The position numbers and the translations under genes were made by a program. Below, piece after piece: positions 17,821-26,446 of a stretch of DNA of 64,000 nucleotides; the stretch's first letter is position 1; every line of letters starts with the position of its first letter. The stretch is from Streptomyces humicola (lineage in GTDB: Bacteria > Actinomycetota > Actinomycetes > Streptomycetales > Streptomycetaceae): contig NZ_JANFNG010000012.1 in assembly GCF_024436035.1 (NCBI RefSeq), forward strand, positions 1-64,000, in the 5' to 3' direction. The notes under the pieces were generated by a model. That model saw only the letters and a list, made by a program, of their open reading frames with translations. It had not been told where the DNA came from and did no database searches.

Positions 17821-18983
17821 AGCTCGCAGAACGCGGTGGCGGCGGCCCGCGACCCGAACAGCCGCCGCAACCGCGCCTGCGCCATCCGTGCCCGGAACGG
17901 CTCGGCGGCGGGGCCGTGCAGTATCTCCGCGAACCACTGCGAGAACTCCTGGTACTGCCACACCCGCCGCAACGCCGCCTCCGAGTACCCGGCGAGCGCG
18001 GTGCCGTCGCCGTCCCGCAGCTGCGCGGTAAGCGCGTCGGCGAGCAGTAGCGCATCGTGGATCGCCAGGTTCATGCCCTTCGCGCCGATCGGCGCGACCA
18101 CGTGCGCTGCATCGCCGGCGAGGTGAAGCCGTCCGTGCGACATCCGGTCCACGACGTAGTTGTGCATGTCGAGGACCTGCTTCTCGATCAGTGGCCCCTC
18201 GGTGATCGTCCCGCCCGGCACGGTGAGGCGCGCATGCAACTCCTTCCACACGCGCTCGTCACTCCAGTTGGCGACGTCGTCCCCGGCCGGGCACTGCAGA
18301 TAGAAGCGGGTGACGTGCGGGCTGCGCGCCATGTGCGCGGCGAGACCGCGTGGATGGATGCCGAAGACGACCCCGTCGGCGGAGGGCGGCGCCTCGGCGA
18401 GCAGGGCGAGCCAGCCGATCCCGTAGTCGTGCCGGGCGACCCCGGCGGGCAGGAAGGCGCGTGAGACGCCGCGGGCCCCGTCGCAACCGGCGACGGCGTC
18501 GCACGTGATGCGGTGCGCGCGCCCGGACCGGCCGTCGGTGTACGTGACGGCGGGGCGGTCGGACTCCAGGTCGTGCAGGGCAACATCCCGTGCGCCGAAG
18601 CGGGCGTCGCCGCCGGCGCCGTCGACGTAGGCCGCGGTCAGATCGGCCACCAGCAGCGGCTGCGGATAGACGAAGTGGTGGTGCCCGGTGAGCTCGGCAT
18701 ACGACAGGATGTGACGCTCCCCGTCGAACCGGATCTCGAACGCCGCGTGCCGCTGCGCGTTGTCGAGCAGCCGCTCGGCGAGCCCGTGCCGTTCCAGCGC
18801 GCGTACGGCCCACTCCTCCATGAACCCGGCGCGCGGCCGCTGCTCGATGAACTCCCGGCTCTGTTCCTCCAGGAGGAGACAGCCGATGCCGCGCTGTCGC
18901 AGCAGATTGGCGAGTGTGAGCCCGGCGGGACCGGCGCCGATGACGACGACCTGCGTGTGTTCGGTATCTGCATCTGTAGCCAT
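17793..18983 (-). CDS. pobA: 4-hydroxybenzoate 3-monooxygenase
   Basis: FAD-dependent hydroxylase making protocatechuate from 4-hydroxybenzoate with NAD(P)H and O2. Features: the dinucleotide fold VVVIGAGPAGLTLANLL at 12-28, EQRPRAGFMEEW as in PobA, the second FAD/NADPH motif VAGCDGARG, and LHLAGDAAHVVAPIGAKGMNLAIHDA. It ends in ELYIGKDADW. Length (396) fits PobA. CATACT lies about 15 bases before the ATG and no Shine-Dalgarno sequence is seen. A 13-base palindrome at 19028-19040 upstream may be the operator of a regulator. No pca genes lie in this window. Confidence 0.92.
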   Translation of the reverse strand: MATDADTEHTQVVVIGAGPAGLTLANLLRQRGIGCLLLEEQSREFIEQRPRAGFMEEWAVRALERHGLAERLLDNAQRHAAFEIRFDGERHILSYAELTGHHHFVYPQPLLVADLTAAYVDGAGGDARFGARDVALHDLESDRPAVTYTDGRSGRAHRITCDAVAGCDGARGVSRAFLPAGVARHDYGIGWLALLAEAPPSADGVVFGIHPRGLAAHMARSPHVTRFYLQCPAGDDVANWSDERVWKELHARLTVPGGTITEGPLIEKQVLDMHNYVVDRMSHGRLHLAGDAAHVVAPIGAKGMNLAIHDALLLADALTAQLRDGDGTALAGYSEAALRRVWQYQEFSQWFAEILHGPAAEPFRARMAQARLRRLFGSRAAATAFCELYIGKDADW

Positions 18984-19027
18984 GTCGGCGCCAAGTATGG
19001 GCGCTGCGACGGCATCCCATGGCCGAT

Positions 19028-19040
19028 TTCATGTCATGAA
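19028..19040. promoter_or_regulatory. Palindrome upstream of pobA
   Basis: TTCATG-T-CATGAA is a perfect dyad 45 bases before the pobA start, within the divergent region. PobA genes are commonly controlled by IclR- or AraC-type regulators. The regulator here is unknown and not encoded nearby. Confidence 0.4.
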
Positions 19041-19109
19041 TGACTCAAAAATCTGTGCCCGGACCCCTTCCCGGTGCGGGGCGCCCACCGCTAGCTTGCA
19101 TCAGCATCA

Positions 19110-19130
19110 CGTTAGGAAAGTTTCCTAACG
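19110..19130. promoter_or_regulatory. 21-base perfect palindrome upstream of a secreted protein gene
   Basis: GTTAGGAAA-G-TTTCCTAAC, plus one further pairing base on each side, is a perfect odd-centred palindrome ending 18 bases before the ATG. Position and symmetry fit a repressor operator. It resembles, from memory, the sites of the ROK-family chitosanase repressor CsnR of Streptomyces; I could not check that. Confidence 0.7.
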
Positions 19131-19148
19131 GCTGCAGGAAGGGGAAGG

Positions 19149-19715
19149 ATGATGCGCCGTTCCCGTGTCATCGGCCTCGCCGTGGGGTCCGTACTCGCAC
19201 TGGGCATCAGCCAAGCCGTCGCCGACGCCGCGCCCGCGCACTCCGCGGCAGCGTCATCGGCCAGGCCCGCCTCGACCACGTACGACATGTATGTGACGCT
19301 CTACGGGGCGCTCGACAACACCCCGCCCGGATCCACCGACATCGCGTACCCGGTCATCCACAGCCAGGCCGGCGGCACCGGTACGTACGACGACCCCGTC
19401 ACCTTCGCGACGGACAAGGACGAGCTGCCGGTAGGCACCAAGGTCTACTACCCGTACCTGAAGAAGTACTTCATCATGGAGGACGACTGCACCGAGTGCG
19501 ACCAGGACTGGACCGGGCAGGGACCGGACGGCGGCCCGAACTACCGTCACATCGACCTGTGGGCCGGGGACTCCGAGAACCAGGCCATCCTGAGCTGTGA
19601 GGACAGCCTCACCCAGAGCGGCCAGGTGCCCGTCCTCGTCGACCCGCCCTCCGATGAGGCGGTCGACACCACGCCCATCTTCGACACCTCCACCAACCAG
19701 TGCTACACGCCGTGA
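19149..19715 (+). CDS. Secreted protein, probable double-psi beta-barrel fold
   Basis: A 188-residue exported protein with a signal peptide cut near ADA at 25-27. The mature part has YVTLYGALDNTPPGS, DPVTFATDKDELPVGTKVYYPYL, the acidic Cys pair EDDCTECDQDW and YRHIDLWAGD. The pattern of an N-terminal strand, GTKVYYP and a late HIDLW fits double-psi beta-barrel proteins (RlpA/expansin-like). Catalytic activity is not established. Two further Cys (SCEDS, NQCYTP) suggest disulfides. AGGAAGGGGAAGG precedes the paired ATGs. The upstream palindrome suggests inducible expression, possibly by a polysaccharide breakdown product. Confidence 0.8.
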   Translation: MMRRSRVIGLAVGSVLALGISQAVADAAPAHSAAASSARPASTTYDMYVTLYGALDNTPPGSTDIAYPVIHSQAGGTGTYDDPVTFATDKDELPVGTKVYYPYLKKYFIMEDDCTECDQDWTGQGPDGGPNYRHIDLWAGDSENQAILSCEDSLTQSGQVPVLVDPPSDEAVDTTPIFDTSTNQCYTP

Positions 19716-19775
19716 CGCGTGCCGCGTGAGAGCCCGGCGCCGGCCGCCGGCGCCGGGCTCGGCAGACACCCGAGG

Positions 19776-20198
19776 CTACAAGGGCTCGGAGGCTTCGGAC
19801 GGGGCCGCCGCGCCCTGCTCCTCCAAGAAGCGTCCGACCAGACCGCGGATGACGGTGGCCATGGAGAACTGATGCTCCTGGGACCACTGGCGCAGCGTCG
19901 CGAGCTGGTCCGCCGTCAGCCGCACCGGCACCGCCTGCAGTTCATCACCGCGCGCCGCGGAGAAACGTCGGCGGAGCGCCTCGCCCATCTGCGGCGACAG
20001 CTCCGGGACCCGGCTGGCGATCCCTTGTGCATACGAACGCTGTGCCCACGCCGCCTGTCCCGAGTTGGGCGTCGGGTCGATGAGCCAGACCAGGACACGA
20101 TCGCGTTCCGCCTTCGGAAGAGTGTCAACGGCCTGAAGCAGCAGCTCGGCGGGCGACTTTTCCACGTCCAGGTCCGGGTCCACGTCCGGGTCCGGCAT
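19776..20198 (-). CDS. Hypothetical protein with putative C-terminal helical segment
   Basis: A 140-residue soluble protein with an acidic N-terminus (PDPDVDPDLDVEKSP) and a helical middle with LPKAERDRVLVWL. The C-terminal part, VRLTADQLATLRQWSQEHQFSMATVIRGLVGRFLE, reads like a ribbon-helix-helix-type segment. That would make it a possible DNA-binding regulator. ATG 20198 has GAGGTG 6 bases upstream. It follows the TPR gene by 98 bases, a gap containing a dyad (20212-20236). Confidence 0.7.
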   Translation of the reverse strand: MPDPDVDPDLDVEKSPAELLLQAVDTLPKAERDRVLVWLIDPTPNSGQAAWAQRSYAQGIASRVPELSPQMGEALRRRFSAARGDELQAVPVRLTADQLATLRQWSQEHQFSMATVIRGLVGRFLEEQGAAAPSEASEPL

Positions 20199-20211
20199 CG
20201 GCGCACCTCGC

Positions 20212-20236
20212 GGTATCTCGATATCTCGGCGATACC
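20212..20236. promoter_or_regulatory. Operator-like dyad upstream of the 140-residue gene
   Basis: GGTATC and GATACC flank a centre containing GATATC. With the direct repeat ATCTCGATATCTCG this makes an AT-richer, partly symmetric site just before the ribosome-binding site of the minus-strand gene. It could be an autoregulatory site. No regulator is assigned. Confidence 0.35.
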
Positions 20237-20296
20237 ACCGACGGTACCTCGCGGTGCCGTTGCCCGACAGATGGCCGACAGATGGCCGAAGCCGGA

Positions 20297-21313
20297 TCAG
20301 GGTGCCATCCCGTCCCGGAAGGCGATGACCATCTCCCGGGCGTGATGCAGCCCGATCCGTTCGAACGTCGCCTCCAACTCGTCCAGCTCCGCCCCGATCT
20401 GCGCATCCGGAGCCCCCATCCGGGAGCGGGACTTGACGAGCCCGAGCCGGGACAGTGCCTCGCCACGCGGTTCGCGGATCGCCCGGAACTCCTCCAACGC
20501 GCCCGCGTAGGCCTCCTCGGCCTCCTCGTACCGGCCGGCCCTGAACAGCACATTGCCCTGCATCTTGTGGTTGTAGGCGAGCGCGCTGTCCAGGCGCATC
20601 GACCGGCAGACGGCCTCCGCCTCGGACAGCAGGACCAGGGCCTGCCGCGTCCCGCCCCGCACCGACACCACGTCGGCCACGCCGCGCAGCGCCCACGCAT
20701 GGCCGCGCGCATCGTCCGCATTCCTCGCGATCTCGGCCGCCTCCTCGAACATGGCCAGGGCGGTGTCGTACGCGCCCGTGTTGCGATGCATTTGCGCGAT
20801 GCCCTCCAGCGCCCACACGATGTGCCGTGCCTCGCCGTACTTGCGTGCTTCGGCGAGGAGTTGCTCGTGCAACTCGGTGACGGCCGCGTAGTCGCCCTGG
20901 ATGCGACCCGTCTCCGCGAGCCCGGCCAGCGCGTATCCGCGGGCGACACGGTCGCCGCCGCGCTCGGCCAGCGCGGCGGCGGCCGAGAGCCAGCGGCGGG
21001 CGAGCGCGAGCCGGCCGCACTGCCGGGCCAGCGTGCCGCCGCTCCACAATGCCCAGGCCATCGCCCCGCTGTCACCGGCCCGGCGCGCCGCGCGGTAACT
21101 CTCCCGCCAGGCGCGCTCGGCCGCCTCCACCCGCCCCAGACGCCGGTTGGCCTCGGCAATCGCCAAGCCGGCCCGCGCGTATTCGAGCAGCGACCGCTGC
21201 TGCTGCTCGGTGGCCTTCGCCAGCACTTCGTCGTACGACGAGTTCACGGACAGAGCCGACCCCAGGGCGCCCTGGTATTCGGGGGCTGACGCCAACGCCA
21301 TGCTGTGCACCAT
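20297..21313 (-). CDS. Tetratricopeptide-repeat protein
   Basis: A 338-residue, almost wholly helical protein with successive TPR-like units: EANRRLGRVEAAERAWRES, CGRLALARRWLSAAAAL, QGDYAAVTELHEQLL, TGAYDTALAMFEEAAEI, GGTRQALVLLSEAEAV and AGRYEEAEEAYAGALEEF. It has no HTH and no catalytic domain, so it probably binds peptides or partners. The start is ATG 21313 (MVHS) or ATG 21301 (MALA). Length resembles the TPR half of Streptomyces XRE/TPR or AfsR-like regulators, but no DNA-binding part is present. The 140-residue gene follows. Confidence 0.8.
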   Translation of the reverse strand: MVHSMALASAPEYQGALGSALSVNSSYDEVLAKATEQQQRSLLEYARAGLAIAEANRRLGRVEAAERAWRESYRAARRAGDSGAMAWALWSGGTLARQCGRLALARRWLSAAAALAERGGDRVARGYALAGLAETGRIQGDYAAVTELHEQLLAEARKYGEARHIVWALEGIAQMHRNTGAYDTALAMFEEAAEIARNADDARGHAWALRGVADVVSVRGGTRQALVLLSEAEAVCRSMRLDSALAYNHKMQGNVLFRAGRYEEAEEAYAGALEEFRAIREPRGEALSRLGLVKSRSRMGAPDAQIGAELDELEATFERIGLHHAREMVIAFRDGMAP

Positions 21314-21456
21314 GCGTACCTGTGCCTACCTGTTCTCTGGTCTCTTGGTCTCCGGTTCCCACCGACCACGACGCTAGGAGACGGGACGCCCCGCCGGATC
21401 AACCTGTGCGCGGGTTGTGAGGTCAAACCCCGGTAGTCATCACAGGGCTGCCGTCA

Positions 21457-21738
21457 TCACCGGGACGTACGGGCGACCCCTAGGTGACGCGAGAAGTCCA
21501 GGTCGCCGTCGCGTACGAGCGCGTGGATCTGTTGTGCGAGCGGGGTCACGTCGCTGATGCCGAGCGCCCACTCGTCTGCGTAACGGCACACGGCCGCGCC
21601 CGACAGCCCGAGTTGCAGCGAGCGGTAGGGGAGGGCACGCAGGTGGAGATCGCGCTCAGGATCCCACTGCACGCGCGCCGGCGCGCGCCGCAACTGATGG
21701 CGCAGGGCTGTGACAAGCGGGCAGCGCGGCGGGGGCAT
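21457..21738 (-). pseudogene. N-terminally truncated DUF4291 remnant
   Basis: The open frame of 93 residues contains APARVQWDPERDLHLRALPYRSLQLGLSG and DEWALGISDVTPLAQQIHALVRDGDL (shown in part). These match, from memory, only the C-terminal half of DUF4291 proteins, which are normally about 190-200 residues. The conserved N-terminal half (with WMMYRSGW) is absent. The fragment begins 4 bases after the msrA stop codon. A deletion probably joined msrA to the tail of this gene. It may still be translated from ATG 21738, but is unlikely to be functional. Confidence 0.65.
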
Positions 21739-21742
21739 GCAC

Positions 21743-22411
21743 TCAGGATTGCCAGCCATCCATCGGAGCCACGCCGATCGGGCACGACTGGCCCGTGCCG
21801 CCGATCCCGCAGTAGCCCGCCGGGTTTTTGTCCAGGTACTGCTGGTGATAGTCCTCGGCCACATAGAACGTGCCCGCGGGCAGGATCTCCGTCGTGATCG
21901 GGCCGTAGCCGGCCTTGGTGAGGACGGGCTGGTAGGCGTCGCGGGAGGATTCGGCCTGGCGCTGCTGGGCGTCGGAGTGGGTGTAGATCGCGGAGCGGTA
22001 CTGCGTGCCCGTGTCGTTGCCCTGACGGAAGCCCTGGGTCGGGTCGTGGGACTCCCAGAAGAGCTTCAGCAGCTGGTCGTACGAGACGAGCGCCGGGTCG
22101 AAGACGACGCGGACGGCCTCGGTGTGTCCGGTCAGGCCGCTGCACACCTCCTCGTAGGTGGGGTGGGGGGTGTGACCGCCCTGGTAGCCGACGAGGGTGG
22201 TCCAGACGCCGGGCGTCTGCCAGAAACGGCGCTCGGCGCCCCAGAAGCAGCCCAGTCCGAAGTCCGCGATCTGCAGGTCCGCGGGGTAAGGGGGGAGCAG
22301 TGGGTGGCCGAGCACGGTGTGGCGGTCGGTGATGGTGAATGCGGGCTCGTCGCGGCCGAGGAGGGCCTGCTCGGGGGTGGGGAGCTGGGTCTGGTGGCGG
22401 CTGAGGAACAT
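21743..22411 (-). CDS. msrA: Peptide methionine sulfoxide reductase A
   Basis: Reduces methionine-S-sulfoxide in proteins and free methionine, protecting against oxidative damage. The 222-residue protein has the catalytic motif GLGCFWGAE with Cys55, then [47 protein letters not shown] and a C-terminal [15 protein letters not shown] with resolving cysteines. ATG 22411 has AAGGAG 9 bases upstream. It is divergent from metB, and the 117-base gap holds both promoters. Confidence 0.95.
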   Translation of the reverse strand: MFLSRHQTQLPTPEQALLGRDEPAFTITDRHTVLGHPLLPPYPADLQIADFGLGCFWGAERRFWQTPGVWTTLVGYQGGHTPHPTYEEVCSGLTGHTEAVRVVFDPALVSYDQLLKLFWESHDPTQGFRQGNDTGTQYRSAIYTHSDAQQRQAESSRDAYQPVLTKAGYGPITTEILPAGTFYVAEDYHQQYLDKNPAGYCGIGGTGQSCPIGVAPMDGWQS

Positions 22412-22528
22412 CGGCGGCGTCTCCTTGGGCGGCGAGGGGCCGTGCGGCGGCGGTCGTTCATCAGAACGTATCGGGGCGGTGCAGGATTCCGTTCCGGCCA
22501 TGTGCCGGTGGCGCATTACGCTCGCTCC

Positions 22529-23677
22529 ATGACCGACAAGCACCAGAGCTTCGAGACCCTCGCCATCCACGCGGGACAGGAGGCGGACGCGGCGACCGGC
22601 GCCGTCGTCACGCCTATCTACCAGGTCTCCACTTACAAACAGGACGGCGTGGGCGGCCTGCGCGGCGGCTACGAGTACAGCCGATCGGCGAACCCGACCC
22701 GTACCGCGCTCGAGGAGAACCTGGCCGCCCTCGAAGGCGGCCGCCGCGGGCTGGCGTTCGCGTCGGGCCTCGCGGCCGAGGACTGCCTGCTGCGGACGGT
22801 CCTTGCGCCCGGTGACCACGTGGTGATTCCCAACGACGCCTATGGAGGTACCTTCCGGCTGTTCTCCAAGGTGGTCGAGGCGTGGGGCGTGCAGTGGTCC
22901 GTCGCGGACACCTCCGATCCGGCGGCGGTACGGGCCGGGCTGCGGCCCAACACCAAGGTCGTCTGGGTGGAGACGCCGAGCAATCCGCTGCTCGGCATCA
23001 CCGACATCGCGGCGGTCGCCGCGATCGCCCGCGGGGCCGGTGCCCGGCTCGTCGTCGACAACACCTTCGCCAGCCCCTATCTGCAGCAGCCGCTCGCCCT
23101 CGGTGCCGATGTCGTCGTGCACTCCACCACCAAGTACATGGGCGGGCACTCGGACGTCGTCGGCGGTGCGCTGGTCACCGCCGACGCCGAGCTCGGCGAG
23201 CAGTTCGCGTACCACCAGAACGCGATGGGCGCCGTCGCCGGGCCGTTCGACGCGTGGCTGGTGATGCGCGGTATCAAGACGCTCGCGGTCCGCATGGACC
23301 GGCATTGCGCCAACGCGGCGCGCGTGGCCGAGATGCTGGCGAGCCACCCGAAGGTGACGCAGGTGCTTTACCCCGGGCTGCCCTCGCACCCCGGGCACGA
23401 GACCGCCGCCAAGCAGATGAGGGCGTTCGGCGGCATGGTGTCGTTCCGGGTCGCCGGGGGCGAGGAGGCGGCGGTCGAGGTGTGCAACCGGGCGGAGCTG
23501 TTCACGCTCGGTGAGTCGCTGGGCGGTGTGGAGTCGCTGATCGAGCACCCGGGGCGGATGACGCATGCGTCGGCGGCGGGCTCGGCGCTCGAAGTGCCGT
23601 CGGATCTGGTGCGTCTTTCGGTGGGCATCGAGTCCGTGGACGACCTGCTGGCGGATCTCTCCCAGGCGCTCGGCTGA
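22529..23677 (+). CDS. metB: Cystathionine gamma-synthase/lyase family enzyme
   Basis: PLP-dependent enzyme of 382 residues. In Streptomyces this type acts as cystathionine gamma-synthase or gamma-lyase in transsulfuration. Motifs: [24 protein letters not shown], the PLP lysine in [18 protein letters not shown], and [20 protein letters not shown] near the end. CATTAC lies 9 bases before the ATG and there is no Shine-Dalgarno sequence, so translation is probably leaderless. Synthase versus lyase cannot be told from the sequence alone. Confidence 0.93.
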   Translation: MTDKHQSFETLAIHAGQEADAATGAVVTPIYQVSTYKQDGVGGLRGGYEYSRSANPTRTALEENLAALEGGRRGLAFASGLAAEDCLLRTVLAPGDHVVIPNDAYGGTFRLFSKVVEAWGVQWSVADTSDPAAVRAGLRPNTKVVWVETPSNPLLGITDIAAVAAIARGAGARLVVDNTFASPYLQQPLALGADVVVHSTTKYMGGHSDVVGGALVTADAELGEQFAYHQNAMGAVAGPFDAWLVMRGIKTLAVRMDRHCANAARVAEMLASHPKVTQVLYPGLPSHPGHETAAKQMRAFGGMVSFRVAGGEEAAVEVCNRAELFTLGESLGGVESLIEHPGRMTHASAAGSALEVPSDLVRLSVGIESVDDLLADLSQALG

Positions 23678-23711
23678 CGGCGGAGGGCTGATCGCCGATC
23701 ACTGCGCCCGA

Positions 23712-23981
23712 TCACCAGCCGCGCATCGGCGGTGCGATGACGGTCGGCTGCGGCCAGTAATGGACGGCGAGCACCGTGCCTGCCGCCGCGGCGACGCCGA
23801 GCAGCGTCCACAGGGCGGCGTGCAGCAGCCGTCGGCGTCGCAGCAGCCGCTTGCCCCGCTCCATCGCCCGTTCCGCGAGGTCGGGCGGCGCGGGCGGGTG
23901 CGGTGCGTCCAGCATTCGCCGGACCTCGTCCACCTTGCGGCCCGGTGTCCGGCGGAACGACCCCCGCCCTGGGGTGGTCAC
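23712..23981 (-). CDS. Small single-span membrane protein coupled to a sigma-like factor
   Basis: An 89-residue protein with a cytoplasmic N-terminal part (KVDEVRRMLDAPHPPAPPDLAERAMERGKRLLRRRR), one membrane helix (LLHAALWTLLGVAAAAGTVLAV) and a short outer tail. GTG 23981 overlaps the stop of the upstream sigma-like gene (GTGA), so the two are translationally coupled. A membrane anchor with a soluble N-terminus just after a sigma factor is the usual anti-sigma layout. No zinc-binding anti-sigma motif (HxxxCxxC) is visible, so the role is inferred. Confidence 0.75.
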   Translation of the reverse strand: MTTPGRGSFRRTPGRKVDEVRRMLDAPHPPAPPDLAERAMERGKRLLRRRRLLHAALWTLLGVAAAAGTVLAVHYWPQPTVIAPPMRGW

Positions 23982-24457
23982 CTGGCGCCTCCGGCGCTGC
24001 CCGAGCCCGTTGATCCCGGGGTGCTGCGCATCGTGGCGACGGCGTGCATGCACAGGGCCCGCAGCCGCTCCGTGGGAAGGCCGAGCTGCGCGGCGGCCTG
24101 CTCCTCTGCGACGCCCTCGTACATCCGCAGGACGAGGACGAGGCGTTCCCGCGGCGGGAGGCGGTCGAGCAGTCCGCCGCGGGGGCGGCGGTAGTGCCAG
24201 GCGCGGCGGGAGAAGGCCGCCGCGAGCTCCTGGCTGGTGCGGGCGTACGGGTCCTCGCCGCGCAGCCTGAACCAGTCCGCGTAGGTCCGGGCGAGCGCCG
24301 TCACCAGCAGGCGTTCGCCTTCGGCGGGGTCGCCGGCGAGCAGGGTGGCGACGTGCAGCAGACGGCCGGCCGCGCCGGCGGTGAACGCCTCGAACTCGCA
24401 CGCCCGGCGGCGCTCGCGCACCGCGCGGTGTGCTCGCCGCGCTCCGACCGCTTCCAC
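23978..24457 (-). CDS. ECF-type (SigE-family-like) RNA polymerase sigma factor
   Basis: A protein of about 159 residues. It has a region-2-like segment (FEAFTAGAAGRLLHVATLLAGDPAEGERLLVTALARTYADWFRL) and a region-4 HTH (LLDRLPPRERLVLVLRMYEGVAEEQAAAQLGLPTERLRALCMHAVATMR); both are given here as landmarks. Region 2 lacks strongly conserved DNA-melting residues, so activity is uncertain. GTG 24457 is preferred. Starting at 24508 would place a perfect 11-bp inverted repeat inside the coding region. It overlaps the membrane-protein gene downstream and follows marR by 79 bases. Confidence 0.75.
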   Translation of the reverse strand: MEAVGARRAHRAVRERRRACEFEAFTAGAAGRLLHVATLLAGDPAEGERLLVTALARTYADWFRLRGEDPYARTSQELAAAFSRRAWHYRRPRGGLLDRLPPRERLVLVLRMYEGVAEEQAAAQLGLPTERLRALCMHAVATMRSTPGSTGSGSAGGAR

Positions 24458-24462
24458 GACGC

Positions 24463-24495
24463 TATTGACCTGTACCGGACAGCAACAGGTCAATA
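24463..24495. promoter_or_regulatory. 11-bp perfect inverted repeat before the sigma-like gene
   Basis: TATTGACCTGT at 24463-24473 and ACAGGTCAATA at 24485-24495 flank an 11-base spacer, so the centre-to-centre distance is two helical turns. It lies between the marR stop and the sigma-like start. It contains TTGACC on both strands and could combine a promoter with an operator, possibly for the MarR protein. Confidence 0.55.
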
Positions 24496-24536
24496 CACGG
24501 TTCGTCACGAACCTGCGTTACGACCCGGTACGGCGG

Positions 24537-25025
24537 TTACGCCGGCTCCGCGCCTCCCGCCGCCGCGTGATAGTCGGAAAGGGCCGCGTTGAAGCGGGCG
24601 AGCAGCGAGCAGAACGACTCGCGTTCGTCCTGCGTCCAGTCGGCGGTGACGACGGCCATCAGCTGGCAGCGCGATGCCCGTACCTCCTCCAGGCGCGAGC
24701 GGCCGCGCGGGGAGAGGGCGAGCACGACGGCGCGTCCGTCCTCGGGGTGCGAGGTCCGCTTCACCAGCCCGGACTCGACGAGCGGCGCGACCTGGCGGGT
24801 CACCGTGGAGGAGTCGATGCCCATGCCTTCGGCCAGCGCCTTGACGCCCATCGGGCCTTCCCGGTCGAGCCGGTTGAGCAGGAGGTAGGCCGCACGGTCC
24901 ATGGAGTTGCGGGCCTTGCCCACGCCGCCGAGCCGGGTCTGCTCCGCGCGCCGGGCGAAGAGCGCGACCTCGTGCTGGAGGCGCTCGTAGAGTGCAGAGG
25001 ATGTGACGTCAACAGAGGTCGGCAT
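24537..25025 (-). CDS. MarR-family transcriptional regulator
   Basis: A 162-residue winged-helix repressor. The HTH and wing are seen in MGVKALAEGMGIDSSTVTRQVAPLVESGLVKRTSHPEDGRAVVLALS, with the usual DGR wing tip. Helices on both sides form the dimer interface. MarR proteins typically respond to small phenolic ligands and repress adjacent genes. It is divergent from ilvA, and the 153-base gap holds both promoters. The start is ATG 25025. The target is unknown; ilvA, the sigma-like gene and itself are candidates. Confidence 0.9.
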   Translation of the reverse strand: MPTSVDVTSSALYERLQHEVALFARRAEQTRLGGVGKARNSMDRAAYLLLNRLDREGPMGVKALAEGMGIDSSTVTRQVAPLVESGLVKRTSHPEDGRAVVLALSPRGRSRLEEVRASRCQLMAVVTADWTQDERESFCSLLARFNAALSDYHAAAGGAEPA

Positions 25026-25178
25026 GTCGGAAGGGTACGCGGCCAAGCGCTTCCCTGTACCCTCCCGGCCCAAACCCGCGCTGTACCTCGAATCTGCGCA
25101 GCGCAATCCGTGCGGCGCCGGAATTCCGCGATTCGGTCCTCCCGGCCCGAACCCGCCCTGCACTGCCAGACTGGGCGC

Positions 25179-26396
25179 ATGGACGTCAATCCCGTGGCCG
25201 TCGGCCTCGACGATGTGCGCACTGCCCAGAAGACGCTCTCCGGTGTGGCGCGGATGACCGTGCTGGAGGGCAGTCGTCATCTGTCCTCGCTGGTCGGCGC
25301 CCCGGTCCATCTCAAGTGCGAGAACCTGCAGCGCACGGGCTCGTTCAAGCTGCGCGGCGCGTATGTGCGGATCGCCGGGCTCAGCGACGGGGAGCGGGCG
25401 GCGGGCGTGGTGGCGGCGAGCGCCGGGAACCACGCGCAGGGTGTCGCGCTCGCCGCCTCGTTGCTCGGGGTGCGGGCCACGGTGTTCATGCCGGTGGGCG
25501 CTCCGCTGCCGAAGGTCGCGGCGACGCGTGAGTACGGGGCGGAGGTGCGGTTGCACGGGCAGGTGGTAGACGAGACGCTGCGCGCCGCCCAGGAGTACGC
25601 GCGCTCCACGGGCGCCGTCTTCATTCACCCGTTCGACCACCCGGACGTGGTGGCTGGTCAGGGCACGGTCGGCCTGGAGATCCTGGAGCAGTGTCCCGAG
25701 GTGCGCACGATCGTGGTCGGGATCGGCGGCGGCGGTCTCGCGGCCGGGATCGCGGTCGCGGTCAAGGCGCTCCGTCCCGACGTGCGGATCGTGGGGGTGC
25801 AGGCGGAGGGCGCTGCCGCGTATCCGCCGTCGCTCGCAGCCGGGCGTCCGGTCTCCATCGATGCGCCGGCGACGATGGCCGACGGGATCAAGGTGGGCCG
25901 CCCGGGCGACGTGCCGTTCGATATCGTCAGCGGCCTGGTCGACGAGGTCCGTACGGTGTCGGAGGACGCGCTGGCCAGTGCGCTGCTGCTCTGCCTGGAG
26001 CGGGCGAAGATGGTCGTCGAGCCGGCCGGGGCGAGCCCGGTGGCGGCCCTGCTCTCCGATCCGGAGGGGTTCGAGGGCCCGGTGGTGGCGGTGCTCTCCG
26101 GCGGCAACGTGGATCCGCTGCTGATGCAGCGCATCCTCACCCATGGCATGGCGGCGGCCGGGCGTTATCTGTCGCTCCGGTTGCGTCTTGTGGACAGGCC
26201 CGGGGCGCTGGCGCTGCTCCTGGGGGTGTTGTCAGAGGTGGACGCTAACGTGCTCGACGTGAGCCATGTGCGGACCGAACCGCGCCTCGGGCTCACGGAG
26301 GCGGAGGTGGAGCTGCACCTGGAGACCAAGGGGCCGGAGCACTGTGCGCAGGTGCGCCGGGCGCTCAGCGACGCGGGGTACGCCGTCATCGACTGA
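25179..26396 (+). CDS. ilvA: Threonine ammonia-lyase (threonine dehydratase)
   Basis: PLP enzyme of 405 residues converting threonine to 2-oxobutanoate, either for isoleucine synthesis or in degradation. PLP Lys57 lies in RTGSFKLRGAY. ASAGNHAQGVA is the substrate loop and GIGGGGLAAGIA the phosphate-binding glycine loop. A C-terminal ACT-like regulatory domain spans about 325-405 (LVDRPGALALLLGVLSEVDANVLDV). One ACT domain makes it the short form. CAGACT is 6 bases before the ATG and no Shine-Dalgarno sequence is present, so it is probably leaderless. Confidence 0.93.
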   Translation: MDVNPVAVGLDDVRTAQKTLSGVARMTVLEGSRHLSSLVGAPVHLKCENLQRTGSFKLRGAYVRIAGLSDGERAAGVVAASAGNHAQGVALAASLLGVRATVFMPVGAPLPKVAATREYGAEVRLHGQVVDETLRAAQEYARSTGAVFIHPFDHPDVVAGQGTVGLEILEQCPEVRTIVVGIGGGGLAAGIAVAVKALRPDVRIVGVQAEGAAAYPPSLAAGRPVSIDAPATMADGIKVGRPGDVPFDIVSGLVDEVRTVSEDALASALLLCLERAKMVVEPAGASPVAALLSDPEGFEGPVVAVLSGGNVDPLLMQRILTHGMAAAGRYLSLRLRLVDRPGALALLLGVLSEVDANVLDVSHVRTEPRLGLTEAEVELHLETKGPEHCAQVRRALSDAGYAVID

Positions 26397-26446
26397 GGTG
26401 GCCGCTGGGCCGTCGCGCACATATGAAAAACCGCTTGACGGGAGAC

